Made by a program: the position numbers and the translations under genes. This document shows, in pieces, positions 29,936-39,144 of a DNA stretch of 64,000 bases. Every line of letters starts with the position of its first letter. The stretch's first letter is position 1. The notes under the pieces are model-generated. The model saw only the letters and a list, made by a program, of their open reading frames with translations. It searched no databases and was not told where the DNA came from. The DNA lies in contig NC_007204.1 of the NCBI RefSeq assembly GCF_000012305.1, forward strand, positions 1,612,001 through 1,676,000, written 5' to 3'. The stretch is from Psychrobacter arcticus 273-4. GTDB lineage: Bacteria; Pseudomonadota; Gammaproteobacteria; Pseudomonadales; Moraxellaceae.

Positions 29936-30580
29936 ATGGGCAATCGTTTAAGCAAAATTTACACCCGTACTGGCGATGATGGTAGTACTGGCATGGCAGA
30001 TGGCAGCCGCGTTAGCAAGGCGGACAACCTATTTAGTGTGATGGGTGATATTGATGAGTTGAACTCACATATTGGTTTGGTACGCGCGCAGCTTACTCAA
30101 GCGTTAAGTACAGCAACCAACAACTCAAGTAACTGCCAACAGCTACCTGAGCGCTTGCAAACAGAGCAAGAAGTAGACTTTGCACAAGCTTTGGTGATTA
30201 TTCAACACTTATTATTTAATATCGGCGGCGAGCTTGCTATGCCGGAATATGAAGGGGTGAATGCGATTCATATTGATTGGCTTGAGCAGCAGATCGATGC
30301 AATGAATACTACTTTGCCGCCGCTTAAAGACTTTATTTTACCGACAGGCTCACTATTGGTCAGCCAATTGCACGTGGCACGTACTGTTTGTCGCCGCGCT
30401 GAGCGCCAAGCTGTGTTGCTAAAACAAGAGCAGCAGCAAGCCATTCGTCATACAGCAGTCAGCTTTATCAATCGCTTATCCGACTGGCTGTTTGTGGCGG
30501 CACGTTTTTGTACAGATCCTGAGCAAGTCTCTGAAGTACTATGGGACAGCCAAGTATTACAAAAATTCTCTGATAGCTGA
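29936..30580 (+). CDS. PduO-type cob(I)alamin adenosyltransferase
   Basis: Adenosylates cob(I)alamin to make coenzyme B12. Motifs IYTRTGDDGSTGMADGSRVSK (ATP-binding N-terminus), GDIDELNSHIGLVRA, LFNIGGELAMP and VARTVCRRAERQAV are diagnostic of the PduO family. I chose ATG at 29936 (AAGGACAAAAAT upstream), giving 214 residues. The longer open frame from 29888 starts inside the dispersed element and its extra 16 residues are not conserved in the family. Confidence 0.92.
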   Translation: MGNRLSKIYTRTGDDGSTGMADGSRVSKADNLFSVMGDIDELNSHIGLVRAQLTQALSTATNNSSNCQQLPERLQTEQEVDFAQALVIIQHLLFNIGGELAMPEYEGVNAIHIDWLEQQIDAMNTTLPPLKDFILPTGSLLVSQLHVARTVCRRAERQAVLLKQEQQQAIRHTAVSFINRLSDWLFVAARFCTDPEQVSEVLWDSQVLQKFSDS

Positions 30581-30598
30581 GCCATTTAATGAACAATA

Positions 30599-30634
30599 AA
30601 AAACGCCTGCAACGTATCTATTGCGGGCGTTTTT
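30599..30634. terminator. Bidirectional terminator between convergent genes
   Basis: AAAAACGCC-TGCAA / TTGCG-GGCGTTTTT hairpin with loop CGTATCTA. It serves the adenosyltransferase gene and the convergent lipoprotein gene. Confidence 0.85.
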
Positions 30635-30682
30635 GAATTGAAATATTGAAACGATGATTATCGATATTTAGTAGCGGTAGAC

Positions 30683-31576
30683 TTAATAAGTCGCTTCTTT
30701 GTCTTCAATAATTACCATATCGATACTTTCATCTTTAGGTGTCGCTTTTGGTGCTTCTGGAGCAGCAGGTGTAGTAGTGCTAGGTGCTGCCGCTGATGGA
30801 GTACTGCTTGGCGTCTTCGTACTTTGACTGCTGTTTTGATTGCCTTGATTAACAACTGGCGGCTTAGCAGGTTGTGCTGGTTCACGGCGGCGTTCAGGTT
30901 GCTGATTGGCACGTTGAGCGCGCTGCTCTTCCTTCGCTGACTGGAGCGTTGAACTGGCGACCACTTCTGATACTACTGTCAGTAATGCAGGCTGTCCTGC
31001 GATACGTGTACGTACTTGACCACCTTGCGTGCCAACGACATAGGTAAAAGCATTATCGATGAGCATGTTGTTATTGATACGAATATTGTCATTGGCTAAG
31101 CGCGATTGCAAACTTGGCTGATTGTTTGCTGCTTGCACTTGGCTGGCTTGATATAAGTCTTCACTTGGCAAGGTCATACTGACACTTGCCTGACAGGTTG
31201 TCAGACCATTTTCATTGGTCGCTTGTAAAACGGCGGCATTTTGTACATCGATGACGATACCATTGACTTTAGTAGAGACCACACCACTGCCTAAACCAAT
31301 CTCTGCATCATTGGCATAACCGACCGCTAGGGTTTGCGCTTGTTGATTGAGCGTATTTTTCAAAGCGGATTTGAGGCGGTCTTGTACCATAGGATCATCA
31401 CAGCTCACCGCCGTGGCGGAGGCGTTTTCACTGACCTGTGCTTCTTGCTCGGTCACTTCTGCCGTTTCAGCATTCTCTTTTTCTGAGCGATCACAACCAG
31501 CAAGCGCTAAACCACATACCATGCCGATACCAGCAACTTGATACCACTTGCTCACACTTTTATTTGCTACGCTCAT
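30683..31576 (-). CDS. Hypothetical lipoprotein
   Basis: Not recognised. From the ATG at 31576 (AAAAGAG upstream) the protein has 297 residues. A basic start leads to a hydrophobic stretch and lipobox LAGC with Cys at residue 28, so it should be lipidated. A central domain (~55-190) holds a repeat-like beta/alpha pattern with two Cys (SCDDPMVQDRL and LTTCQASVSM). The C-terminal ~90 residues are low complexity (Gln, Pro, Ser, Thr and Ala). An upstream start at 31633 would place 19 extra residues before the signal and is less likely. Confidence 0.7.
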   Translation of the reverse strand: MSVANKSVSKWYQVAGIGMVCGLALAGCDRSEKENAETAEVTEQEAQVSENASATAVSCDDPMVQDRLKSALKNTLNQQAQTLAVGYANDAEIGLGSGVVSTKVNGIVIDVQNAAVLQATNENGLTTCQASVSMTLPSEDLYQASQVQAANNQPSLQSRLANDNIRINNNMLIDNAFTYVVGTQGGQVRTRIAGQPALLTVVSEVVASSTLQSAKEEQRAQRANQQPERRREPAQPAKPPVVNQGNQNSSQSTKTPSSTPSAAAPSTTTPAAPEAPKATPKDESIDMVIIEDKEATY

Positions 31577-31972
31577 ATCTCTTTTGCTCCAATTCACTGA
31601 TTCGTACCGTCGCTCACGGACAGTATTTGACATTTAAATTATAAAACTCAAATCTAGCCGAAACAAGCACTGCGATAGATTTGAAAACCACATTATTATA
31701 CGGTGTTTGCGTGAGATGGTCATCCATGTAGCCTACTGATATACAAATAACGTCCAACATTGTGTCCAAAATCTAGCTTTGGTTGCAAAAAAACTACAAA
31801 TATATATTTGCTTGAACAAATATTAAGATGATAACAGAAATTTTTATCAGCACAAAAATTTTATAGATATTTTGTTAAATGCGCTTTGATACGTGATAGC
31901 GTTGGATGTGGTTGATAACAGACGATATAATATTCCAATTATAATGCTTAAAATATGTGATGGTTACTGGTT

Positions 31973-32701
31973 ATGATAGATATTAAGAACACCTTGCTAC
32001 TCGGTCATCGTGGCGCTCGCGGTGAAGCATTAGAAAACACCTTATCAGGCTTTGAGTATGCGCAAAACTTGCAACTCTCTGGTTTGGCAGGCGTAGAGTT
32101 CGACGTACAACTTAGTCGAGATGGACAGTTGGTGGTCTTTCATGATGACACGCTTGAACGTATGTGCGCGCAGCAGTCACGCCTAGATCAGCTAAATGTG
32201 AGCGAAATACAGCGTCATCGGCAATTTGGTCAGCCAATCATCACGTTGCTTGATATTGCTTCTGCCCTAAATACCTATACTTATATTGAGCTTGAGGTTA
32301 AAACCCATAGTCGCACTGATTATGCCAAACTCGTAAAAGCCTTGATGCATGACCTGATTGATAGCTCACTTGCTAGCCTGCCGATTGTGCTGACCAGCTT
32401 TGATGTGGCGCTACACGCCCGCTTACAACGCAGTACCTTATTGAGGCATATACCACGTGGGCTGCTTATTCGTGAACCTGAATTATTGAAACAGGCACCC
32501 AATACTGCCTTGCAACTTGGTTGTGGTCAATTAGGTATCCACTATCCGCTTTTGAATCATAAAGTTATACAGTGTTGTCATCAATACGACTTACCTGTGA
32601 GTGCATGGACCGTCAATGATATTGAGACCATTAAACAGCTTATAGACTGGCAAGTTGATGTGATTATCACCGATTACCCGAGCTATTTATTGTTGCCTTA
32701 G
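31973..32701 (+). CDS. Glycerophosphodiester phosphodiesterase
   Basis: Hydrolyses glycerophosphodiesters to glycerol 3-phosphate. The 242-residue, signal-less protein has the GDPD catalytic pattern: LLGHRGARGEALENTLSGFEYA with His and Arg, EFDVQLSRDGQLVVFHDDTLERM with metal ligands, and the C-terminal VSAWTVNDIETIKQLIDWQVDVIITDYP. This resembles cytosolic UgpQ. Upstream 31634-31972 holds no gene; a TATAAT at 31925-31930 may be part of the promoter. Confidence 0.9.
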   Translation: MIDIKNTLLLGHRGARGEALENTLSGFEYAQNLQLSGLAGVEFDVQLSRDGQLVVFHDDTLERMCAQQSRLDQLNVSEIQRHRQFGQPIITLLDIASALNTYTYIELEVKTHSRTDYAKLVKALMHDLIDSSLASLPIVLTSFDVALHARLQRSTLLRHIPRGLLIREPELLKQAPNTALQLGCGQLGIHYPLLNHKVIQCCHQYDLPVSAWTVNDIETIKQLIDWQVDVIITDYPSYLLLP

Positions 32702-32925
32702 CGCATTATTCCTATTTCTAGACTCGCGTTTATGGTCTACATATTTATTGTTTTACTTACATTTTTACCTTACAGCTGATAAGTCACGGCTTATTTGCCA
32801 TAACACCTACTATAATCCATACAAGTTATTGTTATTTAGCAATATTTTTATAGTGTATAAGTGTTCACTTTATGATTGCTTTAGGGTAATATAGACACTT
32901 AAATTAATACCGTTAGGGATATTAT

Positions 32926-34329
32926 ATGATTGCAAAAAAAGCACTTGGCTTACCGCTTAAAGGCTTACGTTTCGCTATCAAATCTGGTGACACACTTATC
33001 AAAACTGCCAGCACTCAAGTCACACGTTTTAAAACACGTTTTGATGAGAATAAAGCAAAAAACTCATTAGATGAGATGCCAGTTGCCAAACGCAATTACG
33101 CGAGCGTCTCTGAACAAACTGAACTGTCTACCAATGCAGACAGTATTGATATGCGTGAGTTTGAGTTTACCAAAGCACCGATTAACTGGATTCCAGCGAC
33201 TATTCTGGTAGCCACGCCTATTGCTGCTGCTATCATTACGCCATGGTATCTGTTTACCCATCAAGTCAGTGCACCGGTTTGGGGTGTATTTGGTGCTTTT
33301 ATGGTTTGGACGGGCATCAGTATCACAGCAGGTTATCACCGTTTATTGTCGCATCGTGCTTATAAAGCGCATCCAATCGTCAAAAACTTTTTATTGTTAG
33401 GTTCTACCTTTGCCGTACAAGGTTCAGCGTTTGATTGGGTTTCTGGTCACCGTACGCATCATCGTCATGTCGATGATCGCTTAGAAGACCCGTACTCAGC
33501 GAAACGTGGCTTTTTCTTTAGTCATATGGGCTGGATGTTACGCAATTATCCTAGCGGCAAATTTGACTATAAAAATATCCCTGACCTGACCAAAGATAGA
33601 ACGCTGCAAATTCAGCATAAATATTACGGTTTATGGGTCGCTGCATTGAACGTCGGTGCAGTCGCCGCGATCGGCTGGTTACTGGGTGATGTTTGGGGTA
33701 CTTTGGTCATCGTCGGTTTGCTACGTCTGGTACTGACGCATCACTTTACCTTCTTTATCAATTCGCTATGTCATATGTTTGGGTCGCGTCCTTATACCGA
33801 CACTAATACTGCCCGTGATAACTTCTTCTTAGCTATCTTTACGTGGGGTGAGGGTTATCACAACTACCATCACTTCTTCCAGTACGATTATCGTAATGGC
33901 GTAAAATGGTGGCAGTATGATCCAACCAAATGGTTAATCGCTGGCTTATCGAAGCTGGGCTTAACCAGTGAGCTACGTACCGTTGATGACACCACTATCA
34001 AGCATGCTGAAGTACAAATGCAATTCAAAGCGGCGCAGCAGCAGATTGATACGGCAACATCAAGTGGTATTGATATTCCTCATGCGATGAAAAGCTTCCA
34101 AGATCGTATTAAGTTTGAATACGATGCCTTTACGCAAACGGTCGAAGAATGGCAAGCATTAAAAGCAAAAACCATTGAGCTGAAAAAGACCGAATTTGCA
34201 GATCGCTTGCATGAAGTTGAGGATGAGCTGAAAAATGATTATGCCAAAATTGAAGAAAAAATATTAGCGCATAATAGCAACCTAAAAACAGCATTTCGCT
34301 CTATCGATAAAAGCGCAAAAGCTGCTTAA
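32926..34329 (+). CDS. Acyl-CoA/acyl-lipid desaturase (delta-9 type)
   Basis: Membrane di-iron enzyme that puts a cis double bond into fatty acids, relevant to membrane fluidity in the cold. The 467 residues have the three His boxes at 138-144 (HRLLSHR), 175-179 (HRTHH) and 312-316 (HNYHH), two pairs of hydrophobic segments, and WGEGYHNYHH, the delta-9 acyl-CoA desaturase form. A basic N-terminal stretch of ~80 residues and a helical C-terminal coiled coil (~365-460) extend the usual ~300-residue core. TAGGGAT precedes the ATG, and a terminator follows. Confidence 0.92.
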   Translation: MIAKKALGLPLKGLRFAIKSGDTLIKTASTQVTRFKTRFDENKAKNSLDEMPVAKRNYASVSEQTELSTNADSIDMREFEFTKAPINWIPATILVATPIAAAIITPWYLFTHQVSAPVWGVFGAFMVWTGISITAGYHRLLSHRAYKAHPIVKNFLLLGSTFAVQGSAFDWVSGHRTHHRHVDDRLEDPYSAKRGFFFSHMGWMLRNYPSGKFDYKNIPDLTKDRTLQIQHKYYGLWVAALNVGAVAAIGWLLGDVWGTLVIVGLLRLVLTHHFTFFINSLCHMFGSRPYTDTNTARDNFFLAIFTWGEGYHNYHHFFQYDYRNGVKWWQYDPTKWLIAGLSKLGLTSELRTVDDTTIKHAEVQMQFKAAQQQIDTATSSGIDIPHAMKSFQDRIKFEYDAFTQTVEEWQALKAKTIELKKTEFADRLHEVEDELKNDYAKIEEKILAHNSNLKTAFRSIDKSAKAA

Positions 34330-34378
34330 GCATTGCTCACTGTTTGATTATTTAGTCTTTTTATTGTGACGCTTCTCC

Positions 34379-34412
34379 TTCCCTCTATCTGTCAAAGATA
34401 GGGGGATTTTTT
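34379..34412 (+). terminator. Terminator after the desaturase gene
   Basis: TCCCTCTATCT / AGATAGGGGGA hairpin (one bulge) with loop GTCAA, followed by T7, about 50 bases after the stop. Confidence 0.8.
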
Positions 34413-34445
34413 TGTGCGGTATTAATTATCATGTCTATTGACCAA

Positions 34446-34583
34446 TATAGTCGGTGAAAAGTAATATCGATACAACAGGTACTACTGGTGCAAATTTTTC
34501 TTGCTTGCTGTGCCTACGCAGACAGAGGCTGCAAAAAATTTACACCAGCAATACGGTAGCGACTTTAAAGTATTTCAACTATA
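34446..34583 (+). repeat. 138-bp dispersed palindromic element, copy 5
   Basis: Full-length copy in plus orientation (TATAGTCGG ... CAACTATA), in the gap between the desaturase terminator and selO. Confidence 0.9.
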
Positions 34584-34734
34584 TTGATAAATAGTCATAT
34601 GATAAATTAGTATGATTTACAAGAGAGGGACAGAGTGCAATGCTGCTATATCAAGGCTATGTTATAGTGAGTTTATTCTGTTTATATCTTAAATCTTATC
34701 TCCCAGTTTTTATCTCTCAATTGGAACGGCTCAT

Positions 34735-36207
34735 ATGCGCTATCAAAACACCTATGCTCAATTGGACACCCGCCTTTATCATGAGCAACTGCCAAACCCA
34801 TTAGACAATCCTCGTGCCGGTCATTTTAATAATCAAGTTGCTGATCAGCTGGGCTGGACGAAAGCTGCAGACTTAATGGCACGCTGGGTTGAGATACTCG
34901 GTGGGCAGTACGTTCCAGCTGAATTTCAACCTCTTTCAATGGCGTATGCTGGTCATCAGTTTGGGCAATGGGCGGGTCAATTGGGCGATGGGCGCGGCTT
35001 ATTGATGACGCAAGTACTTGATAAAAATAATCAACTACAAGACTTACATCTAAAGGGTGCAGGGTTAACACCCTATTCACGCATGGGTGATGGGCGTGCG
35101 GTGTTACGCAGTACCATTCGTGAATATTTATGCGGTCATGCGCTGACCCAGCTTGGTATTGCTTCCTCTAACGCCTTAGGCTTTGTGGTATCAGATACCA
35201 AAGTGCGCCGTGAACGACTGGAAGCTGGCGCTGCCTTAATGCGTGTGGCTGACAGTCATATTCGCTTAGGTCATGTTGAGTGGATTGCAAGCTTTGCACC
35301 CGATTTACTCGCTGAGTTTACAGATTATATGATTGACACTTACTACCCTGAGTGCCGTGATAGTGAAAAGCCAGTCTTAGCATTTTTACAGGCGGTGGTT
35401 GAGCGCACAGCACGCATGATAGCCGATTGGCAACTGATTGGTTTTGCACATGGCGTTATGAATACAGACAACCTTTCCATTACTGGCAGCACCTTGGATT
35501 TTGGTCCATTTGGTTTTATGGAGCGCTTTAACCCTGCTTGGATCAATAATCACTCTGATCATAGCGGACGCTATGCCTATCAAAATCAACCTGCTATTGG
35601 TCATTGGAATCTAAATGTTTGGTTGCCACACTTTATGCGCTTAACACAAGCTGGCGTGACGCGCGAGACGTTGGCAGATTGTCTGGCACCTTATGAAGCG
35701 ACCTTTATGCAGCATTATCAGCAAGGGCTGTGTCGTAAGCTTGGGTTGCCGCATCAGCGTGAGAGCCTAAGTTTGGCGTTCGAATGGTTAACATTATTAG
35801 AAGATAACTTACTCGACTATACCAATAGTTTCCGAGCATTATTAGGATTAATCGCACCTAACGAGCATCTTTATGAGCAGCAATTGCTTGCCACAATGAC
35901 GGCTGAGCTGAACCCTGAAGCGCAGCAAGTCTGGCAAGTGTGGTCAACGCGTTATCTGGCACAAATACAGCAGGTATCGATTACTCAAGCGATTGAGGAG
36001 ATGCAAGCCAGCAATCCGATTTATATCCTACGTAACAGTATGGCTCAGCGTGTTATTGTCGCCGCAGAGCAAGGACAATTTGAAGAATTAAATCGAGTAT
36101 TTGATTTGCTTGCTAAGCCCTATACGCTACAGGACAGCGCCATTGAACTTGATACCTTGCCACCTGCACCTCATGCACCGCAAATGCCAATCAGCTGCTC
36201 GTCTTAA
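34735..36207 (+). CDS. selO: Protein adenylyltransferase SelO (YdiU)
   Basis: Pseudokinase-fold enzyme that AMPylates Ser/Thr/Tyr on proteins, linked to redox stress. The 490 residues contain PLSMAYAGHQFGQWAGQLGDGR, LHLKGAGLTPYSRMGDGRAVLRS (nucleotide-binding Lys and Arg), MRVADSHIRLGHVEW, HGVMNTDNLSITG and LDFGPFGFM, all conserved in SelO. The C-terminus SCSS carries the Cys at the position of selenocysteine in animal SelO. GGAACGG precedes the ATG. The stop codon is 5 bases from the next dispersed element. Confidence 0.95.
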   Translation: MRYQNTYAQLDTRLYHEQLPNPLDNPRAGHFNNQVADQLGWTKAADLMARWVEILGGQYVPAEFQPLSMAYAGHQFGQWAGQLGDGRGLLMTQVLDKNNQLQDLHLKGAGLTPYSRMGDGRAVLRSTIREYLCGHALTQLGIASSNALGFVVSDTKVRRERLEAGAALMRVADSHIRLGHVEWIASFAPDLLAEFTDYMIDTYYPECRDSEKPVLAFLQAVVERTARMIADWQLIGFAHGVMNTDNLSITGSTLDFGPFGFMERFNPAWINNHSDHSGRYAYQNQPAIGHWNLNVWLPHFMRLTQAGVTRETLADCLAPYEATFMQHYQQGLCRKLGLPHQRESLSLAFEWLTLLEDNLLDYTNSFRALLGLIAPNEHLYEQQLLATMTAELNPEAQQVWQVWSTRYLAQIQQVSITQAIEEMQASNPIYILRNSMAQRVIVAAEQGQFEELNRVFDLLAKPYTLQDSAIELDTLPPAPHAPQMPISCSS

Positions 36208-36211
36208 TATA

Positions 36212-36349
36212 TATAGTTGCAATACTTTAAAGTCGCTACAGTACTACTGGTGTAAATTTTTTGCAGCCTCTGTCTGCGTAGGCACAGCAAGCAAGAAAAA
36301 TTTGCGCCAGTAGTACGTGTTGTATCGATATTACTTTTCACCGACTATA
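36212..36349 (-). repeat. 138-bp dispersed palindromic element, copy 6
   Basis: Reverse-oriented full-length copy, starting 5 bases after the selO stop. With its internal inverted repeats it could act as a hairpin at the 3' end of the selO mRNA. The rest of the gap to maeB (36350-36649) holds no gene. Confidence 0.9.
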
Positions 36350-36649
36350 TTTCTTCTGTAATATTTTGCATTTGGGGTTGATATTTGGGTCGTTTTTTTG
36401 GCATTATCAACTAGCTAAATAATGAATATCAACTTATTATATTGTTTAGCTGGTTCATGGTGCTTAGCTAGGCTAATAATTGGCGATAATGTAGAATATT
36501 TATTTTGCAATATTGTTTTTTTTACTGATGTCTAAGCGCCGCATAGCACCCCATAACAGTCAATGTACACTTATGATCAGCTTCGATGATTTTTGAGAAT
36601 TAGGCATTAGTTTGTATCACCATTTAATTTATTCCAATTTATCCTAACC

Positions 36650-38989
36650 ATGGCAATTATTATGAATGACGATATCACTTTGAATACGGACACCCCTACC
36701 CCTAGTACGGAAAAAGAGCAGTTTGAGCAGGCTGCCTTACATTACCATGAGTTCCCCCGCCCAGGTAAAATCTCAGTCACCCCTATCAAGCAACTGGCAA
36801 ACCAACGTGATCTGGCGCTCGCCTACTCACCAGGTGTGGCAGTACCTTGTCTTGAGATTCAAAGAGATCCGTCTCTTGCGGCAAAATATACCGCACGTAG
36901 CAACTTAGTTGGTGTTATCACCAATGGTACCGCAGTGCTAGGTTTAGGGAATATTGGTCCATTGGCATCAAAGCCTGTCATGGAAGGTAAAGGGGTTCTA
37001 TTTAAAAAATTCGCTGGTATCGACGTTTTTGATATTGAAATTGCACAAAACGATCCGGACAAATTCATTGAAGCAGTTGCCTCTTTAGAGCCTACTTTTG
37101 GTGGTATCAACTTAGAAGACATCAAAGCACCAGAGTGTTTCAAAATCGAGCGCGAATTGCGTAAGCGTATGAATATTCCAGTATTCCATGATGACCAACA
37201 TGGTACTTCAATCATCGTTGCGGCGGCGATGCTCAATGCATTGATCATCACTAACAAAAAGATTGAAGACATTAAAATCATCTGTTCTGGTGCTGGTGCT
37301 GCAGCGATTTCTTGCTTGGACATCATTTGCGCCCTTGGTGTGAATAAAAACAACATCTACGTATCAGACTCACGCGGCATTATCTCTACTACCCGTGAAA
37401 ACCTTGATGAGACTAAGCAGCGCTATGCTCGTGAAACCACTGCTACGACTATTGAAGAGCTGATGGATGATGTCGATATGTTCTTAGGCTTATCTATGCC
37501 CGGTACATTGACAGAAGATATGGTTCGCCGTATGGCAAAAGACCCTATTATCTTTGCGCTTGCTAACCCAACGCCTGAGATTATGCCAGAAATCGCCCAT
37601 GCCGTCCGTCCAGACGTTATCATGGCAACTGGTCGCTCTGATTACCCTAACCAAGTAAACAATGCTTTGTGTTTCCCTTATATCTTCCGCGGTGCGTTAG
37701 ATGTGGGCGCGACGACGGTTAACGAAGAAATGAAAGTTGCGTGCGTACGTGCTATTGCTGCTATGGCACATGTTGAAGCGACGCCAATAAGCAACATCAA
37801 AAACGTTGAAAGTACGCCAAGCTTTGGTCGTGATTATCTAATCCCAGGACCACTTGAGCCAAACCTAATCATTGAAATCGCTTCTGCAGTCGCAAAAGCG
37901 GCAATGGATTCAGGCGTTGCAACGCTTCCTATCGCCGACATGAAAGCCTATCGTCAACGTCTGTCTGAGTTTGTCTATAACTCAGCGTTTGTGATGAAGC
38001 CTATCTTTGCTCGTGCAAAAGCCGATCCAAAGCGTATCGTTTATTGTGAAGGTGAAGACAGAGATGTTTTGTTGGCTGTCCAAGTGGTCGTCGATGAGCA
38101 ATTGGCTTATCCAATCTTGGTCGGTCGTCCTTCAGTAATCGAAAATAACATTACCAAGCTAGCACTACGCTTGAAAGATGGCGAGAACATTACTATCGTC
38201 AATGTTGATGATGACCCACGCTACAACGATTACTGGAAAGGCTACTACGAGAAAAACAAACGTACTGGTGTCAGTATCGAGCTTGCTCGCCGTGATGTAC
38301 GCCGCAAGACGTCTCTAATTGGTGCCCTTTTGGTTGAAAATGGCGATGCCGATGGTATGATTTGTGGTACATTCGGTCATTATCAACTGCATTTAAAATA
38401 TGTCAGTAGAGTGATTAATAAAAAAGAAGGCATCAATGATTTTTATGCGATGAATGCTGTGCTCATGCAAGATCGCAATATCTTTATTGCTGATACCTAT
38501 ATCCATGAAGATCCGACTGCTGAGCAATTGGCTGAGATGACTGTATTGGCAACAGAGCAGTTGCGCCGTTTTAGCATCACCCCGCGTGTGGCTTTGGTGT
38601 CGCATTCAAACTTTGGTACTTCTGATCGTGCCAGCGCGGTGAAAATGCGTAAAGTACATCAATTACTAACCGAGATGAATGTCGACTTTGAATTCGATGG
38701 TGAGATGCAAGGTGATGCGGCACTTGATGAGCATATTCGTGCCAATGATTTGCCTTCGAGCAACCTTAAAGGTTCAGCAAATCTACTCATCTTGCCAACA
38801 CTAGATGCATCGAACATTGCTTTTAACCTGCTTAAAACAGCAACCGGTAGCGCCTCTATTGGTCCTATCTTATTAGGCGCGAGTAAACCTGTGCATATCC
38901 TAACGCCATCAGCCACAGCGCGCCGTGTGGTCAACATGACTGCCCTTGCGGTTACTGAAGCTCAAGACTTAGAAAACAAGCAACAGTAA
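36650..38989 (+). CDS. maeB: NADP-dependent malic enzyme (MaeB-type, with phosphotransacetylase-like domain)
   Basis: Decarboxylates malate to pyruvate with NADP+. The 779-residue protein has the malic enzyme domain first: PGKISVTPIKQL, AYSPGVAVPCLEI, VFHDDQHGTSIIV with metal ligands, ICSGAGAAAISCLDI (NADP) and FALANPTPEI. The C-terminal ~330 residues are a phosphotransacetylase-like domain (VYCEGEDRDVLLAVQVVVDE, ADGMICGTFGHYQLHLKYV) that in E. coli MaeB serves regulation. Starts at 36650 or 36662 are both possible, neither with a clear ribosome binding site. Confidence 0.95.
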   Translation: MAIIMNDDITLNTDTPTPSTEKEQFEQAALHYHEFPRPGKISVTPIKQLANQRDLALAYSPGVAVPCLEIQRDPSLAAKYTARSNLVGVITNGTAVLGLGNIGPLASKPVMEGKGVLFKKFAGIDVFDIEIAQNDPDKFIEAVASLEPTFGGINLEDIKAPECFKIERELRKRMNIPVFHDDQHGTSIIVAAAMLNALIITNKKIEDIKIICSGAGAAAISCLDIICALGVNKNNIYVSDSRGIISTTRENLDETKQRYARETTATTIEELMDDVDMFLGLSMPGTLTEDMVRRMAKDPIIFALANPTPEIMPEIAHAVRPDVIMATGRSDYPNQVNNALCFPYIFRGALDVGATTVNEEMKVACVRAIAAMAHVEATPISNIKNVESTPSFGRDYLIPGPLEPNLIIEIASAVAKAAMDSGVATLPIADMKAYRQRLSEFVYNSAFVMKPIFARAKADPKRIVYCEGEDRDVLLAVQVVVDEQLAYPILVGRPSVIENNITKLALRLKDGENITIVNVDDDPRYNDYWKGYYEKNKRTGVSIELARRDVRRKTSLIGALLVENGDADGMICGTFGHYQLHLKYVSRVINKKEGINDFYAMNAVLMQDRNIFIADTYIHEDPTAEQLAEMTVLATEQLRRFSITPRVALVSHSNFGTSDRASAVKMRKVHQLLTEMNVDFEFDGEMQGDAALDEHIRANDLPSSNLKGSANLLILPTLDASNIAFNLLKTATGSASIGPILLGASKPVHILTPSATARRVVNMTALAVTEAQDLENKQQ

Positions 38990-39019
38990 TCGATTACGCT
39001 CTGTAAAGTGCGCAATTAA

Positions 39020-39052
39020 GACCGTCTCTACCGTTTTTTGTAAAGACGGTCT
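39020..39052 (+). terminator. Hairpin after maeB
   Basis: AGACCGTCT / AGACGGTCT hairpin 30 bases after the maeB stop, with T6 inside its loop. Confidence 0.55.
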
Positions 39053-39060
39053 GCTATACT

Positions 39061-39100
39061 AAAACCAGCCAATACGCATTAAGCATTGGCTGGTTTTTTT
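39061..39100 (+). terminator. Rho-independent terminator between maeB and cca
   Basis: AAAACCAGCCAAT / ATTGGCTGGTTTT hairpin followed by T; the stronger of two hairpins in this gap. Confidence 0.85.
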
Positions 39101-39144
39101 GGCAAAAATTTAGGTCAATTGGCAATAAATACAAAGAGAATGTT

